A stretch of DNA of 64,000 nucleotides from Camarhynchus parvulus (taxonomy: Eukaryota > Chordata > Aves > Passeriformes > Thraupidae), in NCBI RefSeq assembly GCF_901933205.1, contig NC_044573.1, positions 28,145,493 through 28,209,492 on the forward strand. Direction: 5' to 3'. Within the stretch, counting starts at the first letter, position 1. Every line of letters starts with the position of its first letter. The translations under genes and the position numbers were made by a program. Of the stretch, positions 49,743 through 61,028 are shown piece after piece. Under the pieces are notes generated by a model that was given only the letters and a program-made list of their open reading frames with translations, was not told where the DNA came from and searched no databases.

Positions 49743-52329
49743 GCCTGTGTACAGGCACAGTCAGTCAGGTAAAGGCAGGAGATGTGGAAGCAAGAGCAGC
49801 TGTAAGGAAAAGAGGATTGGAATAACCACAGACATGGCTTGTGAGAGGAGACTAGAAAGGAGGGTGTTTTCTAGCTCGGTAAAATGAATGCTGAGAGACA
49901 ACATGGTTGCTCTCACGAACACATCAGCAATTGAACACTAGACAGTAAGGTGCAGGACTTGTTAGCACACGACAGAATGTTTTTAGTGCTTATGTTTTCC
50001 TTGTGAGCCTATGAACCACACACTTGCTGGTGCTAGACATAAGAACAAGTCATTTTCCTGGGAGGCTGAAAGTCCAACTTGAATCATGTTCAAAGTCTGA
50101 ACGACACGAGATGCTTTCCAATGAAATCAGCTGTAGGTAATGGCAAGATCTAACTGTTGCTCTAGGCTCTGCTAATATGCCAGGAGTGAGATCTGTTTTC
50201 AGAGCTGTCAGAGAAGTCTCAGAGGCTGTCAGAGTGAGAAGTAGATTGTGGTCTGCCCTGCAAATACCACAGGTACTCGAGCAGAAATGAGTTTCAGTGC
50301 CTCTCTCCTAATGTGTGAAGTGCAGGCAGTAGGGCTCTATTTAGCACACTGACGTGCTTTGGCAACCCGCACTGGTGACGATGGGGTAACTGGGGCATGG
50401 AACTTTCTTTCAGAGAAAACTCCTCAGTTTCTTATGCAGATTTCCTCCCCACTCTGTTACATATTTGCATGCTCACACACTTGCCTAGCCTTTCTGGAAC
50501 TGCAGAGCTGATCTTACAGAGAATATTTCTGACCCTGATCCCAGGAAAATGTATTGAGCCTTTCAGAAAGTCTCATTTGGTGGCTTTAAGTTGCCTTAGA
50601 TGCACACATACCACAACTCAGAGATGAAGGAAGAGCAAGGCAAATACAAGCAATAAAGCCCTGATAATAATGCCTTTTTAAATCACAAAACAATTTGCTT
50701 GAGCTTGAGATATGTTAATATTTCTGAAGAAGCCCTTCCCCCATGCTTAATATTAGCATTTATGTTCAGTTATTATACCCTATCAGAAAGCTAATTTGTA
50801 CCTCACTCATTTGTACCTCAATTTGTACATACTTCTTGATGTCTTGTTAGAAACTGCAGCTATAGAAGGTCTGTTTTTAAAATCTCCCGCGATGGAAATT
50901 GGACAGGGGCAGGCCCCTACAAAGACCTGAGAGGAGAAGTGGGAGGCAAAACTTAGTTTTGTAAAACTTATTAGTTTTATTAGTTATTAGTCTTTTATTA
51001 GTTTTGCAATACTTGCAAGGAAATGAAAACAAGAGACATTAAACATAACTCTGTCATTGCAGCCATGTAGAAAGAAGCAGAGGACCTGGCACATAAGAAC
51101 TTGTTGAAGACAGGTATCAACGAAGAAGTTATTGAATATTGTTTAATAGCATTTTACACCCTGTGCATTTGGAACAAAGAAAATAATGTGATTTTTCTGG
51201 GAGGGTACTAGGTTTTTGGTAGTGGTGGTGTTTTATGGTGAAGGGAGGGGTGCTGGTTATATTTTAGTCACTACCAGAAGCGAGATATTTCTATGCTGAG
51301 GAAAAAACTCTCTCCTTCTTCCTATCTGTCACAATAAGACACAAACATGTGTTCCAATTTTCAAAGCAAACTGAAGAAATGGTGACTTTTCTTTTGGTGT
51401 TGCGCCCCTCTAAGATATCTGAAAGTTTTATACGTTTAGTATGTGCTGGTTAGTTATCCTGTGAAAAACAGATTTTCTGAAGATGAAATCCCTTGTATTT
51501 CATTTGGAAGAACTGGTGATCTAATTTTTTAGCTATAAAGTTTCATGAAATGTGAATTGCTTGTACGTGTCAGAAGAGAAACTAAAGAACAGATTAAGCT
51601 CATTAAAAGGTCTGGTTAAAAGGAAAATTTTTATTGAAAAAGATATTTTGGCAAAACTCGTGTCATATGTATTTGGTTTTCAATAGAGTATAATCTAGTC
51701 TAATACAGTATAATCTAGCAGGATTACTTATCCATTATGAAAACACCATTCTTATAGGATCCATTTTTTTTAATTGTTTTGGATCCAATGAGCAGAAGGA
51801 GGGGGAAAAGAATGATACATTACCTGTGATGTTCTGGGCCACTGGTGGCAAAACATTGTGTCACAATCAATCAGAAACTGATATCACAAGTTGGTGCAGC
51901 GTCGTTCTGGGGTTCTGGGGCCAAACTCAAAAATTTGTCATACTCCAAATGTCTTTAAAAGCAAAGGAAAATGTATCAGGAAAATAACTTCTATAGGTTT
52001 TATTTCCCATTATATCAATGACAGGCTGTAACATCCTCAAGACTTCGGAGATTTGTTAGATCAAAAAGATTAAAATATGTCCAGAAAAACAGCATGTAGT
52101 ATGATTTTTAAAGTAAAAGTTTATGAAATTTAATGCTGTTTGTATAACATCAAATTTAAAATTTGCATAAATCCCAGTATACAAATTGCACCTTTGAAAT
52201 TTCAAAGTTTACACACAAACTGATTCCTCCTGCTTCCCTTCCTAGAGCTCAGCATGCTGGCAAATGAAAATCAGGTAATTTCCTTAACTACAGGCAGGTG
52301 CCTGCAAGAAAAGAGGCTGAAGGATTCAT

Positions 52330-52495
52330 ACAGTGTGGTGCTGTGCTCTGAGTTTGGAGCTGTGGGTATCAAACCCTCTGCTCTTCCACTAACTGCCTCC
52401 ACAACTGTGGGCAAATCACTCCTGTGCTTCTATTCCTGTAACTGAAAGAGGAATTTGCAGCATCATCTTGTGATGAGCTTTAAACATGAGTGGCA
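52330..52495 (+). mobile_element. MIR-type SINE, near full length
   Basis: Best preserved SINE of the window. Order: GTGGTGCTGTGCTCTGAG (tRNA-like head with A-box-like part), TGTGGGTATCAAACCCTCTG (B-box-like region, cf. GGGTTCGAATCCC), CTGCTCTTCCACTAACTG (cf. CTCTGCCACTTACTAGCTG), CAACTGTGGGCAAATCACT (cf. GACCTTGGGCAAGTCACTT), GTGCTTCTATTCCTGTAACT (cf. GCCTCAGTTTCCTCATCTG), and finally CATCTTGTGATGAGCTTTAA (cf. GGTTGTTGTGAGGATTAAA). Ancient, shared by amniotes in principle. The Pol III head is decayed, so transcription is unlikely. Confidence 0.7.
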
Positions 52496-53381
52496 TTAAG
52501 AGTGTGTCTCTACATGGTGGGTGCAAAACCAGACTGGTCTCTGTGGCATCCTTTTGAAACCAGTGGAATCCATAAAATCATATGGATGCATGTGAGATGC
52601 TATATATTCAAAGAAACAGCCAAAGTAAGGGACTTAGCACCTCTTATGGTTTGTAGCCCTTACTGATTATTCATTATGGATGTCAACATATTTACAGGAA
52701 TTCCTTGCCTATAGTTTTATATAAATGGGGCTTACTTATTGAGCCCCATTTAAGTGAACGGCTCCCCTGGTTTCTTGTTGATGGAGGAAAGTCCCGTGAG
52801 TCCTGGCATCTTTATTGTCACATTTTCCTGTTGGTTGAAGAGGGCACAAATGTTGCCAGAACTTCCTGAGCGAAGCAGTCAGTGAGACCATGATTGCCCG
52901 AGGACAAGAGGAAGCTCCTGCACATGTTCCACTGAAGTGGCACTCTGCCTTCCAAGGCAGCTCTCAAACCACCTTGGCTGAAGTGCACGAGCAGCTGGTT
53001 CAAGGGAATGGCCCCACAGCAAGGCTGAGTGAGTGGTGAAGAGAGGGCACTCACATTTTCCTCCAGCTATGTCCCTCAACTAGTTTTATTTTTCACATAG
53101 CTACTTTAGAAATAAAGAAAATCTCAGAAATAAAATCTGTTTTCTCTCAAAACAGCCGTGCTGAGGGTGTGGTCTGTGTCAGGTGCCTCCAGTTTTTCCT
53201 GCTGTTTGAGTAGGGCTAGATCCCAAGCTCAGAAAGAACACAGAGATGTGGGATGAAGCTAAAAAGATACCCACACCAGAAAATAAAAGTCCTTGAAAGT
53301 AAATAAAGGAATTTACAGTTTGGATTAGACTGTCAATTGAGTGTGAGTGATGCTAGGGAAATTTAATATATAAAATGGTTA

Positions 53382-53395
53382 TTTTTTTTTTTTTT
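53382..53395. repeat. Poly-T tract, 14 nt
   Basis: Homopolymer in AT-rich context; no associated element identified. Confidence 0.9.
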
Positions 53396-54039
53396 ACTTT
53401 TTACTTTTGTATCATATCATATTTTCCCATCTCATTTTCTTGCATTTGTCTGCAACACTTTCAGAGAGGGGGGGAAGGAGCGAGCTAGTCAGGCAGGAAG
53501 GAAGGAAAGGAAGACAGGCCAAGGGTTTATAACGACAGCTATAAAGACAATTATACGGCTATCAGCACAGAACTGTGCTGTTATAGCTTTCCTATGTTGA
53601 CAAAATCTTGAAGGCACAGAAACTTCAACATTCCACATTTTTAGGAAAAATAATTAGCTAGAAAGTTAAAGACAATAGCTATTTTCCTTTCATGCCTATA
53701 TACTACCTTTCCTGTTTTTTGGGGAACTCTGGAGTTGAACAAATACAAGAGAATTATTGAGATAAACAGAGTTCTTGCAGTACAGAGCTTCCTGGATAAC
53801 AATAATAAATGACACAGACACAAAGTTCAGGAAAGGTCTGCTGATGCTTTTCAGACCAGATGGATCTTCTTTCACTGCTTAGCTTGTTTATTGCAATGAA
53901 GACATCACTGGGAACATTACAGCAATAGTTTCAGCAGTAGAAGAATAAAAACTTTGGAGAAAGAAGGAAGAATTTCTCTACCTTTTAGAAGAAATCTGGG
54001 TGAAAAAGTTTGTTCCACCCAGCTGCAATTAGATCACAG

Positions 54040-54096
54040 TGACCTGAAAAGAGGTCATTCAGACTTATTGGAGGATGTAGTGGAGGTCAGAGGACA
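54040..54096. promoter_or_regulatory. Nuclear-receptor half-site cluster (ER6 + DR1)
   Basis: TGACCT (54040-54045) and AGGTCA (54052-54057) form an everted repeat with a 6-bp spacer (ER6). 26 bp further on, AGGTCAGAGGACA (54084-54096) forms a direct repeat spaced by one base (DR1) with one imperfect half-site. ER6 is a known arrangement for RXR heterodimers with xenobiotic receptors, and DR1 for RXR/PPAR/HNF4-type receptors. Two coherent arrangements in 57 bp is more than isolated hexamers would suggest. Function is inferred from motifs only. Confidence 0.3.
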
Positions 54097-54879
54097 CCAC
54101 AGTTCAGAGCTGACATACCTAATCAAGGACAGGAGGGTAGGTACAATCCATAATGTCCAAAAGAAAACTGATCACCCCACATGGAAGGGAAAAATCATAA
54201 AATGATGAAAGTCGTGGAAAAAAGTCAATTACAAATCACTTCTAAAAGGCATAAGATTCAGTTAATTTTATGAAATCTTCTAGAAATGTAGTCTCTCTGT
54301 TTACTTCTCTAATAGGTGGGGATGTTGAAATGTATAGATACCTGATAAACCCCCTACAATATATGCCAAGAAATATTTGAGCAGCTAGTCTTTATGATCT
54401 CCTATAAAGTTAAAAAGGGAAAAGTAGTGTTTGGAGTTTCCATCAAAACCAAGTTAAATGTCTCAGAAGTGGCTTTGCCATATTACATGTGAAGCTCCCA
54501 ACAAAATTGTTACTTCTCTTGGGCACCCTGTTTGTCAGGCAGGAGTCTCCAAAGCCACTGGGTGAGCAGTGACTACTCCATGAATGACTTGAGGTTATCT
54601 ATGTGCAGCTAACATCTTTGTGAAATGAAAGAATAGAGACATCAGCAGGTATCACTTCAGTGCTATTATCAAATGGACCTGGGGGGATATTCAGGTTCAG
54701 TTGACACAGTGCCTTGGGGTTTCTGCAAAGGGTACTGAAAGGTTTCTGATAAAAATATAGCAGCACTGCATGCCCAACACATGATGTAAAATGGGGAAGC
54801 TAATGGGACTGGTGGAAATAATCGCACACAGCAGAATGCTTTGGATATTGTTAGGAGCTCACATTGGAAGTTATGGCTC

Positions 54880-55304
54880 TGTGGTATTTACATTCTCTGA
54901 AAAAATTCCTTCCCCCAGGGTTTTCTCCTGGGAAGCTGAAAGGCAGTGAGAGAGGCCTCAGAGAAAAGGAAAACAATTCTTATCTCATTTGCTTCTCCTG
55001 TGTTTTGCTTGTGTGGAATGTGGTTGGAGATTATTTACTCACAGGTGATTGTTTCATTAGGTGTGAGTTGTTTCGACTCACTGGCCAATCAGGGCCAAGC
55101 TATGTTGGGACTCTGGAAAAAGTCGTGAGTTTTCATTATTATCTTTTTAGCATTCAGTAAGTATCCTTTCTGTATTCTTTGGTATATTGTAGTATAGTAT
55201 TCTTTAATATAAAATAGTATAATAAAGTAATAAATTAACCTCCTGAGAACATGGAGTCAGATGCATAATTTTCTTCCCTTTGGTGGGGCACCCTGCAAAT
55301 ACAA
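54880..55304 (+). mobile_element. Solo ERV LTR (songbird-type)
   Basis: Starts TGTGGTATTTACATTC and continues TTCCTTCCCCCAGGGTTTTC, then TTTGCTTCTCCTGTGTTTTG, a CCAATCAGGG box (CCAAT motif), and TTATCTTTTTAGCATTC. It ends in a TA-rich block with AATAAA at 55221-55226, followed by ATGGAGTCAGATGCATAATT and GGGGCACCCTGCAAATACAA. I recognise this sequence from memory as a very common songbird LTR. TATGGC occurs just outside both ends (54872-54877 and 55305-55310), a plausible 6-bp target-site duplication. No internal retroviral sequence follows, so it is a solo LTR. The exact ends are uncertain by a few bases because the 3' end reads CAA rather than CA. Confidence 0.8.
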
Positions 55305-55374
55305 TATGGCACAATTTCCCTCTGAGTACTGAAAGATTTAGAGGAAAGGCTGTAGTTAATCATCATCTTCAGAG

Positions 55375-56425
55375 GGCACTACATACTTCGAGAATAGCAA
55401 ATGTGGTGCCCGAATTTAGAAAAAGGACAAAAGTGACCCAGGACTAATGACTGTTTATCTGAGCTCAATAGTGTGTAAAACTCAAAGAATAATTTTTAAA
55501 TGGAGTGATAATTACACATAGCTATATTATGGAAATGGGAGAAATTGTGATAGAGGGCTGGAAAAAGCAGATTGCGATATGTTAACCTATTTTCATTTTT
55601 CTGAAATTAAGTAATTTTCTAAAGAATGAAAGAAAATTTTGTAGGAATAATTAATCTGATTCAAAGTAAAGCATTTCTTAACGAGTCATGAGGAAACTAG
55701 AGGAGACAAACATTCAGTACAAAGCTTGAGCTTGGCAAGAACTAGTTAAAATGGATGCAACAGAATGAGATGCATATAAGAAAACTATCAAGCTAGAGCG
55801 AGGTTAGGAGAAATCTCATAAGAGATCTATCTGTCTAGGTACCAATCTTGAAGGCTGGTACCCTAAAAATTGCTTTTGGCTGACTATATTTGGCTAATTA
55901 TTTTAGCAGTGTTCAAGCAATCTTGACCATGAAGAAGAAAGGGGCTGAACTGGAAGGCTGGAGTAATGGAAATGGAACTTGACATCAAGGTGCAGACTCA
56001 TTCACAGTACAGAAAATATGAAACTTGATTTCTACAAAAGGTAAGATTTCATTCCATGAAAAGGTCAGGAAATGAAAAATGTTTCATGTTCTAGTGAATC
56101 ACAGGCTAAATACATGACAACTAGACACAGTCATGTCACATCATACCAATCATGGTCAAAAAGGTGTGGTACAACTGTGAAACACCAAATGCCTACCAGG
56201 GAAAATATGCTCAGTAAATATCAGCAAGCATTAGTCCACTGCATCTCTGGTAGGATCCTGTGCACAGTGCCTTGCATGGTTCTGCTTATTCATGTTCAGG
56301 GAAACTATACATTGACTGGAGGAGGTGCACAGTGGAGTTGAGAAAGAGAAAAGTTGTCCTGTGAGAAAAGACTGAGAGTGTGATAGAAACAGGGTGAATG
56401 TCTCACACTAGAGTATATAAAGATG
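55375..56425 (+). mobile_element. Old CR1/L3-group LINE, reverse-transcriptase region
   Basis: About 1 kb of sense-strand LINE relic with blocks in the correct order: ATAGCAAATGTGGTGCCCGA (ANVVP), AAAAGTGACCCAGGACTAA, TCAATAGTGTGTAAAACTC, TTCAAAGTAAAGCATTTCTT (cf. DFSKAFD), GGTACCAATCTT (cf. GPILF), GGCTGGAGTAATGGAAATGG, TTCTGCTTATTCATGTTCAG, GGAGGAGGTGCACAG, and GTGAGAAAAGACTGAGAGTG. These span from the reverse-transcriptase fingers to the C-terminus. Many frameshifts; no coding capacity. It begins only 70 bp after the solo LTR. An 89-codon frame at 56072-56341 is debris of this element. Confidence 0.75.
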
Positions 56426-59180
56426 CAGCACTGGACAGTGCTGCTATTTCAGAGTGAACTCCCTCTCCCAGCTGAGGTATCGCTACTGACCACCCTCCTT
56501 TTTTGCTTGCTTCAAGTACTGTTCTCTGTCTTCAGTGAGTGCATGCAAGAGGGAGTGGGATAAAGTATTCAGACAGCCATCAACAGATGTTGGAAATGGA
56601 TCTTAACTGTAAGCCCAAATCAAATGCTTTGGAATGTCCGAAATAACCTTGATAAAACTAGACACATTAATGAAGTGTCCCAGGTGTTAGCTGGGTCACA
56701 TCCCACATAGCACACTTGCACAGCCAGGCAAAGGTGAAGTCAAGAACAGCAATGAAAATGTCAGGGACTTGGCACACAGCAATGCCCATGAAGCCACTGG
56801 GCACCTTCAATCTCTCACCCTCACTCTTGTTCAGCGTAATTAGCTGATTAATGGTCTCCCTCTCATAAATGGATCCCAGGAGCTCTAGGTGGGGTCTGAA
56901 ATGTTTCATGTGAGTAATGGAAAAGGGCACTGGATTTTAAGATGCTGTAGATGTATCTCAGGCTTACATTTGGCTGATTTCTCATCCCTACATGAGAAAT
57001 TAAATGCAGAGAAGGTCTATGTCTGAGTCAATAGAATGGATATTTGGGATTTACTTATTTAAAGTTTTACATGACAGAGCTATTCTGAGTCAGCTGTTTT
57101 CTTCCTAGAACAGCAATGTCCAGTCAGCCCCTCAAATTTGTTTCTCTCCTGCAAAAGTGCAAGAAATTCCACCTTCCATTGAATGCTGGGGTGCTGACAG
57201 ATCTTATCAGCTTAGCTATGGAACCCCCATTGAATATGTCAATGCAACCCCTGTTGCATTGACATATTAAGTATCTCTCATATGATGAGTCCTCAAAGCA
57301 GAAAGAACTGCAGTCACTCACAGCTAAGTGAAGCGTTTGTTGATCAGACAGATTTAGTGGTGGAGACAACTCATTTTTTCATGCTCCTGGATAATTGGAA
57401 TAATTGGGCAAGTGGCTAAGATGGGTTTGCACAGAGGATGCATTACACCTGAGTTTGTTGTTTTAAAACATCAAGTTTTGTGGGAAGATTGGCAAAGTCA
57501 GCATGTCAGTCTATTGAAGCCTGTCTGGAGAGGAAAGGAGAAACTTAACTGTGGGCAAAAGGAATAGGAGCCCTTCTTAGGAAGGTATCAGACAAGTGCA
57601 GGTGAATTGTGGGCCCAGGATTCACATGCACAGAGGAACATTTCTGTGTGTACCCTCAACTGGTTCCACTCTCTTTCCATGAGATCTGAGGGGCTTATGT
57701 CAAGGCTGATTTCAGCGATGGCTGCCAGGTTCAATTAAGAAAGTGGGATCCCTTCCAGCCCTGGCCAGTTCACTCTGAGTGATGGAGCAGAGCTGGTCTG
57801 GAGATATAACAGTTTGTACACATTTGAAAACCCCACTGGTCATTGTGTCACTCTTATTTCTGGGACAGTTAAAGGCTGTCTATGAGCAACTTCTGATGAA
57901 CCTGAGGGATGCAGCTAATTTCCAGCAAATTACATGGTTTAATTGGTACTAAAAAAATGTTGGGACGCAGAGTGCTGAGAAAGTGTTTTTAGCAAAGTAT
58001 ATCAATAACCTCTATTGCATGAAATAGCTCACATTCCCCGATCTTTTCAGCAGTAGCTTTACTTAAAATTATTAACAGTATTAAGCATGTATTAACTTTA
58101 TTACGATAACTAAAAAAACCACATAAACAAATAAATAAATTAAGCAAAGCTTGAACAACAAAATTTGTGTTACACTTATTTCTCCTAGCATGGTAAATAA
58201 TGTGTTACCATTTCTGGTTTTGAGACAGACGGTTATTCACTTTCTATTCTTGTACCTCTAATGTAAAACCAGATTAGAGTCTTTCTGAAATATATCCCTC
58301 TTTCTTGTGTTCCACTCTTCATATTGTTGGAAGTACCCACATAAATGATTTATAATGCAATACTTGTTTCCAAAATGCTTTTATGCTTGGAACCATATAA
58401 CCTCAGAAGGTTGGGCTGCTGTATTGCAGTAAGCCTAATTTGCAACTACTATGGCTAAAATATTGCTGGACCTCTGCCTTGCATAAACAGTTACTGAAAA
58501 TCTGTAATGATTATGTGCAAGAGTGTGTTTAGAAACAACAAAAAAAATGAATGCACTCACTCCCTGAAATCTTCAACATAGAGTGGAGAAGAGAGAGTAG
58601 AATCTCCACAAATTATTTATTTAAAGATTTCAACAAAGATGAAAAGGGATTTTATTCTGTCTAGCACAGTGCCTATGGTTTGAGTAGTCCACTTAGTTTT
58701 CCATCTGTTTTTGCAAGCTTTGATTTGAACTGAGCCAAGAATTTAAATAAGAAAGGAGGTAATATATGGCTTTGTATAAAAATTTGTGAAGTATCAGGTA
58801 CTTCAGATATAAGGCCTCCAGAAAATCTGTAGTGTCCTATAGTTGTCTTGTATTTATTGAGACATGACCTAAGTTTTACTCGTCACTAGAAGATAATACA
58901 AAGGCATTTTAGTCTGTCTGCGTGAATAAGTGGCTTAACAGTGAATGAATGTTTTTCTGAAAATATAGCAGAAGCATACTGCTAACTTTCAGTGAGGTAC
59001 TCAGCCCTCGTTACACAGAACATGAAGAATTATAGTGTTGAACATTTCAGTTAATCCCACACTCTGTTGCTTCTAATGGTTAGGAAAGATGAGCAGGGTC
59101 CTCCTCTTGTAAAGAGCTGTATCATCACCTCAAAACTCTCACACAACTTGGAAAGTCCTTTTCGATTCCCTCTTATGACT
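56426..59180. other. Unassigned stretch with a perfect hairpin
   Basis: No gene. Contains the GCAGCACTG / CAGTGCTGC palindrome at 56425-56444 (2-nt loop) and the 16-bp hairpin at 57233-57268. The remainder is AT-rich spacer with no repeat I recognise. Confidence 0.4.
57233..57268. repeat. Perfect 16-bp inverted repeat (hairpin)
   Basis: Left arm AATATGTCAATGCAAC (57233-57248), loop CCCT, right arm GTTGCATTGACATATT (57253-57268): 16 of 16 pairs. It is neither an AT run nor a simple repeat. A transcript would fold into a stable but short hairpin, well below the usual pre-miRNA stem length. It might be a protein-binding palindrome or a replication-slippage product. Confidence 0.9.
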
Positions 59181-59305
59181 GGGGGAATGTCCTATCCAGT
59201 AGTATATCTGGGGGAGAGCCATGTCCTATCCAGTAGTATATCTGGAATGAATTACTAAAGTAATTCATTCCAGATGTACTACTGGATAGGACATGGCTCT
59301 CCCCC
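59181..59305. repeat. Long near-perfect palindrome with an extra direct copy
   Basis: Arms 59210-59256 and 59259-59305 are 47 bp each, with a 2-nt AA centre. Only one pair is non-complementary (T at 59239 opposite G at 59276, a G-U wobble in RNA). Arms begin GGGGGAGAGCCATGTCCTAT. A further direct copy of the arm's first half, lacking GAGCC, lies immediately upstream (59181-59209). Seven T residues follow directly (59306-59312). Lack of divergence between arms indicates a recent origin, gene-conversion upkeep, or an assembly or library artefact. Confidence 0.92.
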
Positions 59306-59312
59306 TTTTTTT

Positions 59313-60939
59313 ATCCAGCCTACATTATTGAACTGTCTGGTCTCTTATAAATCCCTTCACTTGTGAAAGAATTCAATGGTTTCTCCAGTTCAGGTTCATT
59401 GAAGCTTTTTTTCTGCTGCAGCATAGGAATTCCTCCCCTCTTTAGACATTATTTTCTACATTTTTTTTTGCCTTGATTGCAGAACAGCCTTATATGTGTG
59501 TTGGAGTGGTGGCTTCATTCTGCAATCATACTCACAGAAGCTTCACTATGTCTAATACAAGTTTGGAAATGGTCATTCCTCATCTCATTGCTCTCTTCTC
59601 ACAGTCTGAGCATCAATGGCTGGAGTGCTGCCTGCTTTTTGACGCAGCCTTCTTCTTACTCAGCAGCCCTTCCTTACATGCTATTTCAACAATCCATTTC
59701 TGAATCCTGTAAAAAACATATTCAATATCAACCCTCAGATTCCTTTTGTTTCCCTGAAATCTCAGCTGAAATGTATTGCCATTCTGCCTTGATTTAGATC
59801 CCTTTCCTTTGATAGGTATTATTATCCTATAGGATGGTTGAGGATGCAGTTCTCATGGGAGAAATACAAAGAAAATGAAATCATAAAAGTTCTCTGAGCA
59901 TAGCCACAATACATATAGGGAAAGATATTATGCACACAGAATGGGAGATTATCTTTCCTCTCCTTTCATATATTCTACTTAGCCTAAATACGTAGGCTGC
60001 TTCATTCTTAGTACTGGATTCTGATCACAGCTGGAATGCTACCACTGGCATGTGATTGTGGTAAAACACAATTAAGGCATCATTATATTGAAAGAGAAAG
60101 TATCACCAAGAAAGAAAAATGACACAATTATTTTCCCAGTCTTTTGTTCAGGGAGATTTGTTGTTTTAATTTGATTGATTATCTGAATTATTGTAGTGTT
60201 ACATTAGTGTTAAAGAAAATATATTGCTTTGGTGTCTGCATATGGAATCCTAGGTAAAAATTGCTCTGATATGTTGGTGTTTTCCTTTTGAAAAACCCTT
60301 TTAAAATAAATTAAATCCTCTACTTATTAAAGATCCACCTTGTGTGCTCCTCCTTCTCTGCAATAAATCTTTGTTGTTTGATTTGTTCCTTGCAGCCTCA
60401 GCATTTTGAGGAAATGCCCTCTTTGACTTTCTACAGAATTCTTGGAATTGGCATCTATGCAAAATGTCTTTTTTCTCTCAGAATTCAGTAAGCCTAAAAT
60501 CGTTTTGGAATTGCCAAACAAGAGCTGGTGATTTAAATGCTCTGTGGGAAAACATCAGGCTGGAAATTTGATGATGATCCTCCACATCTCTTTGTTCTTA
60601 TCTTCCAAGTCTTCCTCTTTTTCATCCTGCTCTTCCTCTGAACTTTCATTTTTTTCTTCTCTGTTTTTCTACATACAATTTTATTTTTTAAAGCATCAGC
60701 CTTCTGGGACCTTCACACTTAACAGAGTGCCTGTGGCACCATGGGAAGTCATGTCAGACTCTTTGTGGAACAAAAGACAACCAATTACTGTCTTCAGTGC
60801 TGCAGTGGCTGCACAACAACAACAACAAAAAAAGGCACTAGAAGAAATGAAAATAAAGGAGAAAGAAAGGGGTGGTTTTGGTGTCAAGATACAAAGTAGA
60901 GAGTTGGACTGAACTTGGGATGAATGCTTTACATGGAGC
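59313..60939. other. Unassigned stretch
   Basis: No gene supported. A 122-codon plus-strand frame (60544-60912) contains a CAACAACAACAACAA repeat at about 60810-60826, giving a Gln run followed by a Lys/Glu-rich end. Its N-terminal half is Ser/Phe low-complexity and I regard it as chance. Confidence 0.4.
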
Positions 60940-61028
60940 AGTGGATTGACCCTGGCTGGACGCTAAGCACCAACCAAAGCCTCTCTATTACTCCCCTCTC
61001 CATCTGGACAGGGAAGAGAAAATACAGC
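60940..61028 (-). mobile_element. ERVL-type LTR terminal fragment
   Basis: On the plus strand: GTGGATTGACCCTGGCTGGA, CCAACCAAAGCCTCTCTATT, ACTCCCCTC, TGGACAGGGAAGAGAAAATA. I recognise this as the inverted 3' end (U5) of a widespread avian ERVL-type LTR, whose plus-strand copies begin TGTGGTGGGTTGACC. The following 250 bp are pyrimidine-rich and could be decayed LTR, but I cannot support that. No retroviral coding sequence seen. Confidence 0.6.

Larger units (their letters stand above)
45166..52329. other. Unassigned stretch with GATA repeats
   Basis: No gene. Contains GATA microsatellites (45915-46012 and 49693-49742), a small AT hairpin at 48465-48486 (9-bp arms ATATTCGTA / TACGAATAT), a GC-richer block at about 48.7-49.0 kb, a homeodomain-site-rich patch at 49179-49390, and a TTATTAG-type irregular repeat at about 50.95-51.01 kb. 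No other repeats identified. Confidence 0.4.
52496..54871. other. Unassigned stretch
   Basis: No gene. Contains a T14 run (53382-53395) and, at 52.8-53.07 kb, a GC-richer patch with overlapping frames on the minus strand that have no recognisable product. A receptor half-site cluster at 54040-54096 is listed separately. Confidence 0.4.

Noticed and set aside
56414..56444. TATATAAA followed by a 9-bp-arm palindrome, looking like a core promoter
   Set aside because: The TATA-like string falls where CR1/L3 elements carry a CTCTATAAATA-type block, in the correct order after other CR1 blocks, so it is LINE-derived; no exon or start follows.
60544..60912. 122-codon frame with a Gln run
   Set aside because: The Gln run comes from a CAA microsatellite and the N-terminal half is Ser/Phe low complexity.
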